Assembly (NCBI GenBank): GCA_034679345.1
Contig: JAXDAY010000032.1
Location: 1 to 25,406, forward strand
From: JAXDAY01 sp034679345
Lineage (GTDB): Bacteria > Eisenbacteria > RBG-16-71-46 > CAIMUX01 > VGJL01
Direction of reading: 5' to 3'
DNA length: 25,406 bases
A model generated the notes under the pieces. The model was not told the origin of the DNA, made no database searches, and worked only from the letters and a program-made list of their open reading frames with translations. A program made the translations under genes and the position numbers. Each line of letters begins with the position of its first letter. Within the stretch, counting starts at the first letter, position 1. Positions 1 to 6,164 of the stretch are shown here, one piece after another.

Positions 1-182
1 CGGCGGCCATGCGCGCGGGTCTGCTGGATCGGCCGCTGGACTGGCCGGAGCTGCTCGAGCGACGGAGGTTTCCACGCAGCCATCTCCTGCCCGGGCCGTG
101 GTGGTCGTACTACTGGCGGCAGATACGCACCTTAGCCTTGGGCGAACGACAGACGACGCACCATCTCAAGTACGCGTTCTAG
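1..182 (+). CDS. C-terminal fragment of an unidentified protein
   Basis: An open frame runs from the window edge (first full codon at base 3) to a TAG stop at 180-182, giving about 59 residues. Codons are strongly G/C at the third position, as in the confident genes here, so this is probably the real 3' end of a gene starting outside the window. The fragment is rich in Trp, Tyr and Arg (a PWWSYYWRQ stretch near its middle) and ends in HHLKYAF. I do not recognise a family. An internal ATG at 9 exists, but nothing marks it as the true start. Confidence 0.5.
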   Translation, partial: AAMRAGLLDRPLDWPELLERRRFPRSHLLPGPWWSYYWRQIRTLALGERQTTHHLKYAF

Positions 183-430
183 GAGACGGGAAAGGAGGAG
201 ATGCGGCCAGCGCGGCGCCAAAAGAATAGCTGATGGCGACGGCCCGGGTCTGAGGCTCCGGATGGAGATGACGAGACTATGAGTCTCCCGTCACCTCCAA
301 TCTTCGCGCCACAACCAAGAGGTTATCAGGATCGAGCGCGGCGGGCTACACTGGCACGTCGCCCCGCCGTAGCGTGCGGTGAGGAGGACATCGAAGTCGT
401 AGGTCGCAGCGGGTGGCCGAAGGAGGAGAG
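183..430. other. Intergenic region upstream of bacterioferritin
   Basis: This 248-nt stretch separates the upstream gene end from bfr. It contains a small hairpin (GAGAC at 273-277 pairing with GTCTC at 283-287, extended by GAC 270-272 with GTC 290-292) that lacks a following T-run, so it is a weak terminator at best. A 10-codon ATG frame at 201 sits behind a good AGGAGGAG but is too short to call. A weak promoter candidate for bfr is listed separately. No RNA gene was seen. Confidence 0.5.
323..352 (+). promoter_or_regulatory. Candidate sigma70-type promoter for bfr
   Basis: TTATCA at 323-328 and TACACT at 347-352 are separated by 18 nt, each matching four of six consensus bases. This is the best candidate in the gap before bfr and would give a 5' leader of about 70 nt. 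The same TACACT -10 word occurs in the stronger promoter at 15987-16016. The call rests on pattern only. Confidence 0.35.
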
Positions 431-913
431 ATGAAAGGTAACGCAAAGGTGATCAAGCTCTTGAACGAGCTGCTGGCGGAGGAATTGACGGCCATCAATC
501 AGTACTTCCTCCATGCGGAGATCTGCGAGAGCAAGGGATACGAGGCGATCGAAGAGAAGATTCGGGCCGAGTCGATCGACGAGATGAAGCACGCCGAGAA
601 GCTGATCGAGAGGATCCTCTACCTCGACGGCAAGCCGGTCATGGGCAAGACCCTCGAACTCGCCATCGGCTGGACGGTGGAGGAGATCTTCGCGAACGAT
701 CTCAAGCTCGAGCAGATGGCCGTCAAGGAGTACAACCGGGGTATGGCGGTGTGCGCCGAGGCGGCGGACAACGGCACCCGGGATCTCCTGCAGCAGATTC
801 TCGCCGACGAGGAACGTCACCTCGATTACATCGAGACGCAAATCGCGCTCATCAAGGAGCTCGGGCTCGCGAATTACCTCGCCCAGCAGATCAAGGGGGG
901 TGGGGAGGCGTAG
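431..913 (+). CDS. bfr: Bacterioferritin (haem-binding iron-storage ferroxidase)
   Basis: 160 residues, the usual bacterioferritin length. Bacterioferritins form cytosolic 24-subunit shells that oxidise Fe(II) and store ferric mineral. The N-terminus and the NQYFLHA and SIDEMKHAE segments are typical. All di-iron ferroxidase ligands are present at their standard positions: E18, E51, H54, E94, E127 and H130. The haem-bridging methionine M52 is also present, so this is a true haem-binding Bfr rather than a plain ferritin. ATG 431 is chosen because AGGAGG at 421-426 lies directly upstream; an in-frame codon at 413 would place that ribosome-binding site inside the gene. It appears to be a single-gene unit: the next gene converges on it and a hairpin terminator lies between. 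Confidence 0.97.
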   Translation: MKGNAKVIKLLNELLAEELTAINQYFLHAEICESKGYEAIEEKIRAESIDEMKHAEKLIERILYLDGKPVMGKTLELAIGWTVEEIFANDLKLEQMAVKEYNRGMAVCAEAADNGTRDLLQQILADEERHLDYIETQIALIKELGLANYLAQQIKGGGEA

Positions 914-940
914 CCAGCGCCTCGCGCCGCGGGAGAGTCA

Positions 941-975
941 CGCCCCCGGGATGGCGGTTCCATCCGGGGGCGTTT
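941..975. terminator. Hairpin terminator between bfr and the convergent yceI gene
   Basis: An arm at 941-954 pairs with 960-972 (CCATCC...GGGGGCG) with one bulged G and a 5-nt loop, followed by TTT at 973-975. It lies 28 nt after the bfr stop and just past the 3' end of the convergent gene. It could serve both directions, although the T-run is short. Confidence 0.65.
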
Positions 976-997
976 GCCCGATCCGGCCGCAGCCGGA

Positions 998-1597
998 CTA
1001 GCCCTCCTTGGGCGTCGCCTCCACGTTCAGCTCGATCCGAACCTCGTCCCCGAGCATGACTCCGCCGCTGTCCAGCGTCCGATTCCAGGTCACGCCGTAG
1101 TCCAGACGATTGATCCTGGTCGTGGCGCTGAAGCCCGCGAGGGGACCTCGTCCCGCGCCCGGGTGCATGCCAAGATACTCCGCATCCAGGGTGACGGGCT
1201 TCGTGATGCCGCGGATGGTGAGATCTCCATCGATCGCGAAGCGCTGGCCCTCGAGCTTGCGCACCTTCGTGCTCTTGAATGTCAACGTGGGGTGATTCTC
1301 GACGTCGAAGAAGTCGGCGCTCTTCAAATGACCGTCGCGTTTCTCGTTGTTCGTGTCGATGGAGGCCGCCTGGATCGTCACCTCCACGCTCGAGTTCTCG
1401 ATCGCCTGCTCGTCGAAGGAGATGGTCCCCTCGAGAGTCGTGAACCTGCCCGAGACCTGGGTCACGAAGTGGCGGATCTTGAACTCCGCTCCGGAGTGGA
1501 CCGGGTCGATCGTGAAGATCTGGGCGGCCGTGGCCGGGAGGGCCGCGAAGAGGCAGATTCCAACTGAGAGCGCCACAACTACTTTGCTACGAATCAT
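998..1597 (-). CDS. yceI: YceI-family exported lipid-binding-fold protein
   Basis: 199 residues with a clear Sec signal peptide (about 1-24, cleavage near ATA-AQ) followed by one YceI domain. YceI proteins have a lipocalin-like beta-barrel that binds polyisoprenoid-type lipids in the periplasm; the physiological role is mostly unknown. Supporting segments are the start IDPVHSGAEFKIRH, the central GHLKSADFFDVENHP and GDLTIRGITKPV, and the late GVTWNR, all characteristic of the family. GGAGGAG at 1603-1609 supports ATG 1597. The gene reads in the same direction as the HtrA-like gene, with a gap of about 120 nt containing a 12-bp palindrome, so it probably has its own promoter. The substrate cannot be told from sequence. 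Confidence 0.93.
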   Translation of the reverse strand: MIRSKVVVALSVGICLFAALPATAAQIFTIDPVHSGAEFKIRHFVTQVSGRFTTLEGTISFDEQAIENSSVEVTIQAASIDTNNEKRDGHLKSADFFDVENHPTLTFKSTKVRKLEGQRFAIDGDLTIRGITKPVTLDAEYLGMHPGAGRGPLAGFSATTRINRLDYGVTWNRTLDSGGVMLGDEVRIELNVEATPKEG

Positions 1598-1630
1598 TTG
1601 AGCTCCTCCAAATTGATGCCCCCCTAATAT

Positions 1631-1642
1631 TTCTCATGAGAA
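1631..1642. promoter_or_regulatory. 12-bp perfect palindrome upstream of yceI, candidate operator
   Basis: TTCTCATGAGAA is a perfect palindrome 34-45 nt upstream of the yceI start, next to the AT-rich ATATTAG (minus strand, 1630-1624), the only plausible -10 region there. This position would suit a dimeric repressor or activator. A good -35 was not found. Confidence 0.35.
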
Positions 1643-1719
1643 CTAACCACCGCCAGCGTAGCAGCCCGCCCGTCCCCGCACAAGCCACACCTTTCGTCCC
1701 CAGAAGATCCGCTCCTCGA

Positions 1720-2682
1720 TCAGCTCGAGGGCAAGGGGGAGAGGGTGACGTTTCGCTCGAAGACCGCATCCCCTCGAAGAATCGTGAGAAGAAGCGTCTC
1801 GCCTGGAGTCCGGGTCCCCATCCGTTTCTTCAGCTCATTCGCGTCGGGGACCGGATCGCCGTCGATGGCGCAGATCAGATCGAGGATCTCGATCTTCGCG
1901 TGGGCGGCGGGGCTTCCCGGAGCGACATGGAGCACCATCAGGCCGCGCGCCTCCGAGAGGCCGAGCCGAGCCGCCAGGGCCGGGTCAATCTGCGCCGGCT
2001 CTCCCCAGACCCCGAGCCACGCCCCGATCGTCCCGCCGCGTTTCTCGATCCCGCGCACCGCCTCCTGCGCCACGCGGCTCGAGACGGCGAAGCCGATCCC
2101 CTGCGTCCCCGCGAGAACGGCCGTGTTGATGCCAACCACGCGTCCGTGGATATCGACGAGAGGCCCGCCCGAGTTGCCCGAGTTGATCGCGGCGTCGGTC
2201 TGAATGAGATCTTCCAGGACGAGGTTCCGGCCAAGCCGGATCGACCGACCGATCGCGGAGACGACTCCCGCGGTCGCAGTCCATCGAAGCCCGAACGGAT
2301 TGCCGATCGCCACGACGAGCTCGCCCACCTTGAGCGATTCCGAATCGCGGAACACGACCGCCGGAAGGTTGTCGGCCTCGACGTGGATCACGGCAATGTC
2401 GTGGCGCGGCATGCGGCCGCGCACCAATCCCTCGAAGGATCGCCCGTCGTGCACGCCGACGTGGATACGTCCGGCTCCCTGTACGACATGGTCGTTGGTG
2501 AGGACCATTCCTCCGGCGCTGACGATCACGCCGCTGCCCAGTCCGGATCGCGAGTCCGGATACGGTCGTTGGGAGTCGCTACGAGCGCCGCGCCCCCGCG
2601 AGACGTCGATGTGCACGACGCAGGGTCCGGCGATCTCGACTGCGCGTGTCACAGCGGCGGAGTAGGCTTCGAGCGGATCCAT
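1720..2682 (-). CDS. HtrA/DegP-type (S1C) serine protease with one PDZ domain, no visible signal peptide
   Basis: 320 residues from ATG 2682. A trypsin-fold domain (about 10-215) carries the full catalytic triad: H65 in LTNDHVV, D95 in RHDIAVI and S171 in NSGNSGGPL. One PDZ domain follows (about 222-315). HtrA proteases degrade or refold damaged proteins, usually in the periplasm. Here the N-terminus runs straight into the protease fold and has no hydrophobic segment, even if the frame is extended to 2757, so the enzyme may be cytosolic. The start at 2682 was preferred because the longer form overlaps the divergent archease gene and lacks homologous-looking sequence. A TGC-TATCAT extended -10 lies 6 nt upstream with no Shine-Dalgarno. 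The archease operon diverges from it across about 33 nt. Confidence 0.92.
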   Translation of the reverse strand: MDPLEAYSAAVTRAVEIAGPCVVHIDVSRGRGARSDSQRPYPDSRSGLGSGVIVSAGGMVLTNDHVVQGAGRIHVGVHDGRSFEGLVRGRMPRHDIAVIHVEADNLPAVVFRDSESLKVGELVVAIGNPFGLRWTATAGVVSAIGRSIRLGRNLVLEDLIQTDAAINSGNSGGPLVDIHGRVVGINTAVLAGTQGIGFAVSSRVAQEAVRGIEKRGGTIGAWLGVWGEPAQIDPALAARLGLSEARGLMVLHVAPGSPAAHAKIEILDLICAIDGDPVPDANELKKRMGTRTPGETLLLTILRGDAVFERNVTLSPLPSS

Positions 2683-2697
2683 GCATTCATGATAGCA
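2683..2697 (-). promoter_or_regulatory. Extended -10 promoter of the HtrA-like gene, leaderless geometry
   Basis: On the minus strand TGC-TATCAT (2697-2689) forms an extended -10 element. Only 6 nt (2688-2683) separate it from the ATG at 2682, so transcription would begin at or beside the start codon. No clear -35 and no Shine-Dalgarno were found. The element lies within the 33-nt divergent gap shared with archease. Confidence 0.5.
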
Positions 2698-2715
2698 TCC
2701 GTGGGGGGACAATCG

Positions 2716-3162
2716 ATGCCGGACGAACCCATGACCGGGTGGACCCTCGTGGACCACACCGCCGACATCGGGCTCCGGGTCTGGGGCGGGACGCCAGCGG
2801 AGCTATTCGAGTCGGCGGGACGCGGACTTGCGCATCTGATGACCGACCCCAGGCTCGTGCGCCCTTCCGAGTCTCGTGAAATCGTTCTCGACGCGCGCGA
2901 TCTGGAAGAGGCGCTGATCTCATGGCTTCAGGAGATGATCTATCGCTTCGAGGTCGAGCGGTTCGTCCCTGCCGAGATCGAGGTCGACGAGGTCCGGCTG
3001 CCGCGCGTCGCGGGGCGGATCCGTGGGGAAGCATTCGACCCGGCAAGACATGAGACCCGTCTGGACATCAAGGCCGCGACTTATCACGCGCTGGAAGTCC
3101 TCCGGACCGCGACGGGCGAGGGCGGGGATCGCTGGGAGGCGGTCGTCATCTTCGATATCTGA
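2716..3162 (+). CDS. Archease, activator of the RtcB RNA ligase
   Basis: 148 residues, the normal archease length. Archease is a small metal-binding protein that speeds RtcB guanylylation and lets it turn over repeatedly. The hallmark DHTADIG lies at 13-19. Near the C-terminus IKAATYHALEV and the final VIFDI match the family, with conserved acidic metal ligands at D17 and at the penultimate residue D147. ATG 2716 is chosen because of GGGGGG at 2703-2708; an in-frame ATG at 2689 is possible but has no ribosome-binding site. The stop overlaps the GAGGAG preceding rtcB 16 nt downstream, so the two are almost certainly co-expressed as functional partners. Confidence 0.95.
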   Translation: MPDEPMTGWTLVDHTADIGLRVWGGTPAELFESAGRGLAHLMTDPRLVRPSESREIVLDARDLEEALISWLQEMIYRFEVERFVPAEIEVDEVRLPRVAGRIRGEAFDPARHETRLDIKAATYHALEVLRTATGEGGDRWEAVVIFDI

Positions 3163-3178
3163 GGAGATCCGCCGGAAA

Positions 3179-4627
3179 ATGAGCAAAGACGAGTGGATCG
3201 ATGTTCGCAAGGTCAACGACCAGCTCTTCGAGATCCCGCGAACGGGAGGGATGCGCGTCCCTGGCAGGATCTACTGCGACGAGAGGCTCATGGGCGAGAT
3301 CCGGGGCGAAGGTGGACTCCAGCAGGTCCGCAACGTCGCGCATCTGCCGGGGATCGTCGGCTACTCGCTCGCGATGCCCGACATCCACTGGGGCTACGGC
3401 TTCCCGATCGGCGGAGTCGCCGCCACCGACCCCGAGGAGGGAGGCGTGGTCTCGCCCGGCGGCGTGGGCTACGACATCAACTGCGGCGTTCGGCTATGCG
3501 CGACACGGTTGAGCGCGGAGGATGTGCATCCCAAGATCGAGAGCGTTGTGGGGCGATTCTTCTCGAACATCCCCTGCGGGGTCGGATCGGAGGGCGCGAT
3601 TCCGCGGGTCTCGATCAAGGAGCTTGAGAAGGTGATGACGACGGGAGCGGAGTGGGCGGTCTCCAGAGGGTACGGGCGGCGCGAACAGCTCGAGTTCATC
3701 GAGGAGCGAGGCCGCCTCGGCGGAGGCGATCCCTCCGATGTCAGCGCGCGCGCGCGCGAGCGGGGACTCGAGCAGATCGGCACACTGGGCTCGGGGAATC
3801 ACTTCGCGGAGATCGATCGGATCGTGGAGATCTACCACCCGGCGGCGGCGGCGGAGTTCGGGCTCGAGGTGGGGCAGGTCGCGATCCTGATCCACACGGG
3901 CTCCCGCGGATTCGGCTACCAGATTTGCGATGACTACTTGAAGGTGCTCGGGCGCGCGATGCAGAGGTACGGCATCCAGCTTCCCGACCGGCAGCTCGCC
4001 TGCGCTCCGGTCGAATCGCCGGAAGGGAGGGCCTACCTCTCCGCGATGGCCTGCGCGGCGAACTTCGCCTGGGCGAACCGGCAGACGATCATGCATCTTG
4101 CCGAGCGCTCCCTCATCGAAGGGCTGGGCCTCACGCCGCGCGACGTCGGGTTGCGCTTGATCTACGATGTGTGTCACAACGTCGCGAAGCTCGAGGACCA
4201 CGAGGTGGATGGCAAGCTCCGCAGGCTCTGCGTCCATCGCAAGGGAGCGACGCGCGCCCATCCGCCGCGCGGGCAGTCATCTCCCTGGAACGTCGGGCAG
4301 CCGGTGATCGTCCCGGGCGATATGGGCAGCGAGAGCTACCTCTGTGTCGGGACGGAGAAGTCGCTGACCGAGACCTTCGGGAGCACCTGCCACGGAGCGG
4401 GAAGAGTCCTGTCGCGGACGGCCGCGAAAGCGAAGTTCGGGAGGCGCGATCTCGTACGGGAACTCGCGGAGGAGGGAATCACCGTGATGGCCAAGGGACG
4501 CGGGACGCTCGCCGAGGAGATGCGCGGGGCGTACAAGGAGGTCTCGCGCGTGGTCGACGTCATGGATCGCGCGGGGATCAGCCGGAAAGTCGCCCGATTG
4601 AAGCCGATCGGCGTGATCAAGGGGTAA
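3179..4627 (+). CDS. rtcB: RtcB, GTP-dependent RNA-splicing/repair ligase
   Basis: 482 residues, the full family length. RtcB joins RNA 2',3'-cyclic-phosphate or 3'-phosphate ends to 5'-OH ends through a guanylylated histidine. The active-site residues are all visible: D99 and C102 in YDINCGVR, H208 in GSGNHF, H239 in HTGSRG, H333 in CHNVAK, and the guanylylation histidine H405 in CHGAGR. The C-terminal YKEV...PIGVIKG is also typical. ATG 3179 follows GAGGAG at 3161-3166, which overlaps the archease stop. The MscS-type gene starts 4 nt after the stop. The native RNA target is unknown; no tRNA or rtcA/rtcR gene lies in this window. Confidence 0.97.
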   Translation: MSKDEWIDVRKVNDQLFEIPRTGGMRVPGRIYCDERLMGEIRGEGGLQQVRNVAHLPGIVGYSLAMPDIHWGYGFPIGGVAATDPEEGGVVSPGGVGYDINCGVRLCATRLSAEDVHPKIESVVGRFFSNIPCGVGSEGAIPRVSIKELEKVMTTGAEWAVSRGYGRREQLEFIEERGRLGGGDPSDVSARARERGLEQIGTLGSGNHFAEIDRIVEIYHPAAAAEFGLEVGQVAILIHTGSRGFGYQICDDYLKVLGRAMQRYGIQLPDRQLACAPVESPEGRAYLSAMACAANFAWANRQTIMHLAERSLIEGLGLTPRDVGLRLIYDVCHNVAKLEDHEVDGKLRRLCVHRKGATRAHPPRGQSSPWNVGQPVIVPGDMGSESYLCVGTEKSLTETFGSTCHGAGRVLSRTAAKAKFGRRDLVRELAEEGITVMAKGRGTLAEEMRGAYKEVSRVVDVMDRAGISRKVARLKPIGVIKG

Positions 4628-4631
4628 ACCA

Positions 4632-6164
4632 ATGCATCGCTCGACTCTCGCTGCGCTGGCCCTCCTCGTGCTCTCGCTCGGTGCTGCCCGTGGGGAGCCT
4701 CCAGCTGGCGAGGTAGGTGCGATCGTGCGGGTCGGCTCACGGGAAGTCATCACGCTTCGTGAGTCGGTTGGCGGGATGTCCGCTGTCGAGAGGGCGATGG
4801 TCGCGAGCGTCCGGATCGAGTCGGCGATGCCGGATCCCGCTTGCGGACCCGAGGGGTGGGGCGTGATCGCCAGAGACAGCCTCCTCTCGATCCGTCTATG
4901 CGACAGGGAAATCCTCGCCGTGGGGGCGGTGGACACTCTTTGGGAGGGAGGAAGTCTGTCGCATGTGGCCGCCCAGTGGACGGAACGCCTGCGCGAGGCC
5001 TACGCCGCCGAGAAGCAGGCGGTCTACTCCCGGAGTCTCTTGCGGCGGGCGATCACGGGCCTGCTCATCCCGCTGGCGTTCCTCGCCGCAATCGTGCTGG
5101 TGCGCCTCACCGCGCGGCGATTGCGCCTTTGGCTTCTTTCGGCGCAGCGGGCGGGGGGTGGCCTCCGGATCGGACCGATCCGGTTGATGAGCGGATCCGC
5201 CGAGAGGAAGGTCACGGCGCAGATCGTCCTTCTTCTCCAATGGCTCGCATTCATCGTGCTCGGCTACTTCTTCGTGATCTTTATTCTGGAGCAGTTTCCG
5301 CGTACGGCGAGCTGGGGAGTGGAACTGGCCGATCCTCTCTCCGGCCTGGCGAAGCAGGTGCGCCGCTTCTTCGTAATCTTCCTGCCGCGATTGATCCTCG
5401 CCCTGATCGTGATCGGTCTCGCAAGGCTTGTGATGCGGCTGATCAAGAGAATCTTCGAGCAGGTGCGGAAGGGGGACATCCGCGCTGAGCCGTTTCTCTC
5501 GGTCGAGACAGCGGGTCCGGCGGAGATGACAGCGCAGTGGATCGTGGTGGGACTGGCGATTCTCGCAATCGTCTTTCTCATCCCCGGGATGGTCGGCACG
5601 GCGCTTCTCGTCGCACTTGGCCTGGCCGGTCTCGCCTTCGCCCTGGGGGCGCAGGATGGGATGGCTAACGCCTTTGGCGGCCTGGTGATCATCTACGCGC
5701 GGCCCATCCGCACGGGGCAGAGGATCCGGACGGGGGGATACGAGGGAATCGTCAACCGGAAAGGGCTGTTGCATGTGCGGCTTCAGCTCGACAACGGGAG
5801 GATCGCGCTTCTGCCGAACCGCTGGTTTCTCCGCGGAGGTGTCGAGGTGCTCGGGCAAGAGCGGGCGGTGATCCTCAGGATCGTCGTGGAAACGATCGAC
5901 GCGACGGGAGGAACGCCGGGATCCGAAGCAGCGATGGGGCTGATCCGGCACGCCGCGGCGGCCGCCGGGCTGAAGCGGGAGGAAGGGGAAGTCCGGATCC
6001 GGTCCGTGGAGGGAGGACGGGTGAGCTTGACGGCCAGGTGGCCGGTTGCCTCAGGCGAGACGGCGGGGATTCGATCGTCCTGGATCGAGGCGCTCCTGGA
6101 GAAGGCGCCGGGAATGCACCTGCGGGTCGTCTCCGCGCGGTCAGTGCGATCGGGAGGAAAGTGA
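4632..6164 (+). CDS. MscS-family mechanosensitive channel with N-terminal periplasmic domain
   Basis: 510 residues, longer than E. coli MscS (286). A signal peptide (about 1-21) precedes a soluble domain (about 24-135) of the kind seen on many MscS homologues, with two repeated beta-type segments and a helical WTERLREAY stretch. Hydrophobic segments follow at about 140-158, 197-219, 247-270 and 301-320. The pore helix is at about 322-347, rich in Gly and Ala. The beta domain at about 348-400 (NAFGGLVIIYARPIRTGQ and LLPN) is diagnostic of MscS. A C-terminal alpha/beta cytoplasmic domain ends the protein. MscS channels open under membrane tension and release solutes during osmotic downshock. 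AAGGGG at 4619-4624 serves as ribosome-binding site; the last 4 nt overlap the K+ transporter start. Confidence 0.92.
   Translation: MHRSTLAALALLVLSLGAARGEPPAGEVGAIVRVGSREVITLRESVGGMSAVERAMVASVRIESAMPDPACGPEGWGVIARDSLLSIRLCDREILAVGAVDTLWEGGSLSHVAAQWTERLREAYAAEKQAVYSRSLLRRAITGLLIPLAFLAAIVLVRLTARRLRLWLLSAQRAGGGLRIGPIRLMSGSAERKVTAQIVLLLQWLAFIVLGYFFVIFILEQFPRTASWGVELADPLSGLAKQVRRFFVIFLPRLILALIVIGLARLVMRLIKRIFEQVRKGDIRAEPFLSVETAGPAEMTAQWIVVGLAILAIVFLIPGMVGTALLVALGLAGLAFALGAQDGMANAFGGLVIIYARPIRTGQRIRTGGYEGIVNRKGLLHVRLQLDNGRIALLPNRWFLRGGVEVLGQERAVILRIVVETIDATGGTPGSEAAMGLIRHAAAAAGLKREEGEVRIRSVEGGRVSLTARWPVASGETAGIRSSWIEALLEKAPGMHLRVVSARSVRSGGK

Noticed and set aside
201..233. 10-codon ATG frame after AGGAGGAG upstream of bfr
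   Set aside because: It is too short to support as a gene; a purine-rich stretch plus ATG is easily found by chance, and there is no leader-peptide signature such as repeated codons or an attenuator.
326..841. 171-codon minus-strand frame antisense to bfr
   Set aside because: It runs opposite a gene with complete ferroxidase motifs. Its composition (Leu/Arg/Asp-rich) is what the complement of a GC-rich gene produces, and it has no recognisable domain.
1714..1730. Hairpin CCTCGA-TCAGC-TCGAGG at the end of the HtrA-like gene as terminator
   Set aside because: A six-bp stem spanning the stop codon with no T-run on the minus strand; weak by terminator standards.
1636..2715. Extended frame in front of archease, and the HtrA-like frame extended to 2757
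   Set aside because: The plus-strand extension is the shadow of the HtrA-like gene. The minus-strand extension overlaps archease and adds no recognisable sequence. Starts 2716 and 2682 fit the spacing and motifs better.
6038..6160. Upstream GTG start for the K+ transporter
   Set aside because: It would overlap the MscS gene by more than 120 nt and add a non-hydrophobic Gly/Arg-rich leader; GTG 6161 gives the usual 4-nt overlap.
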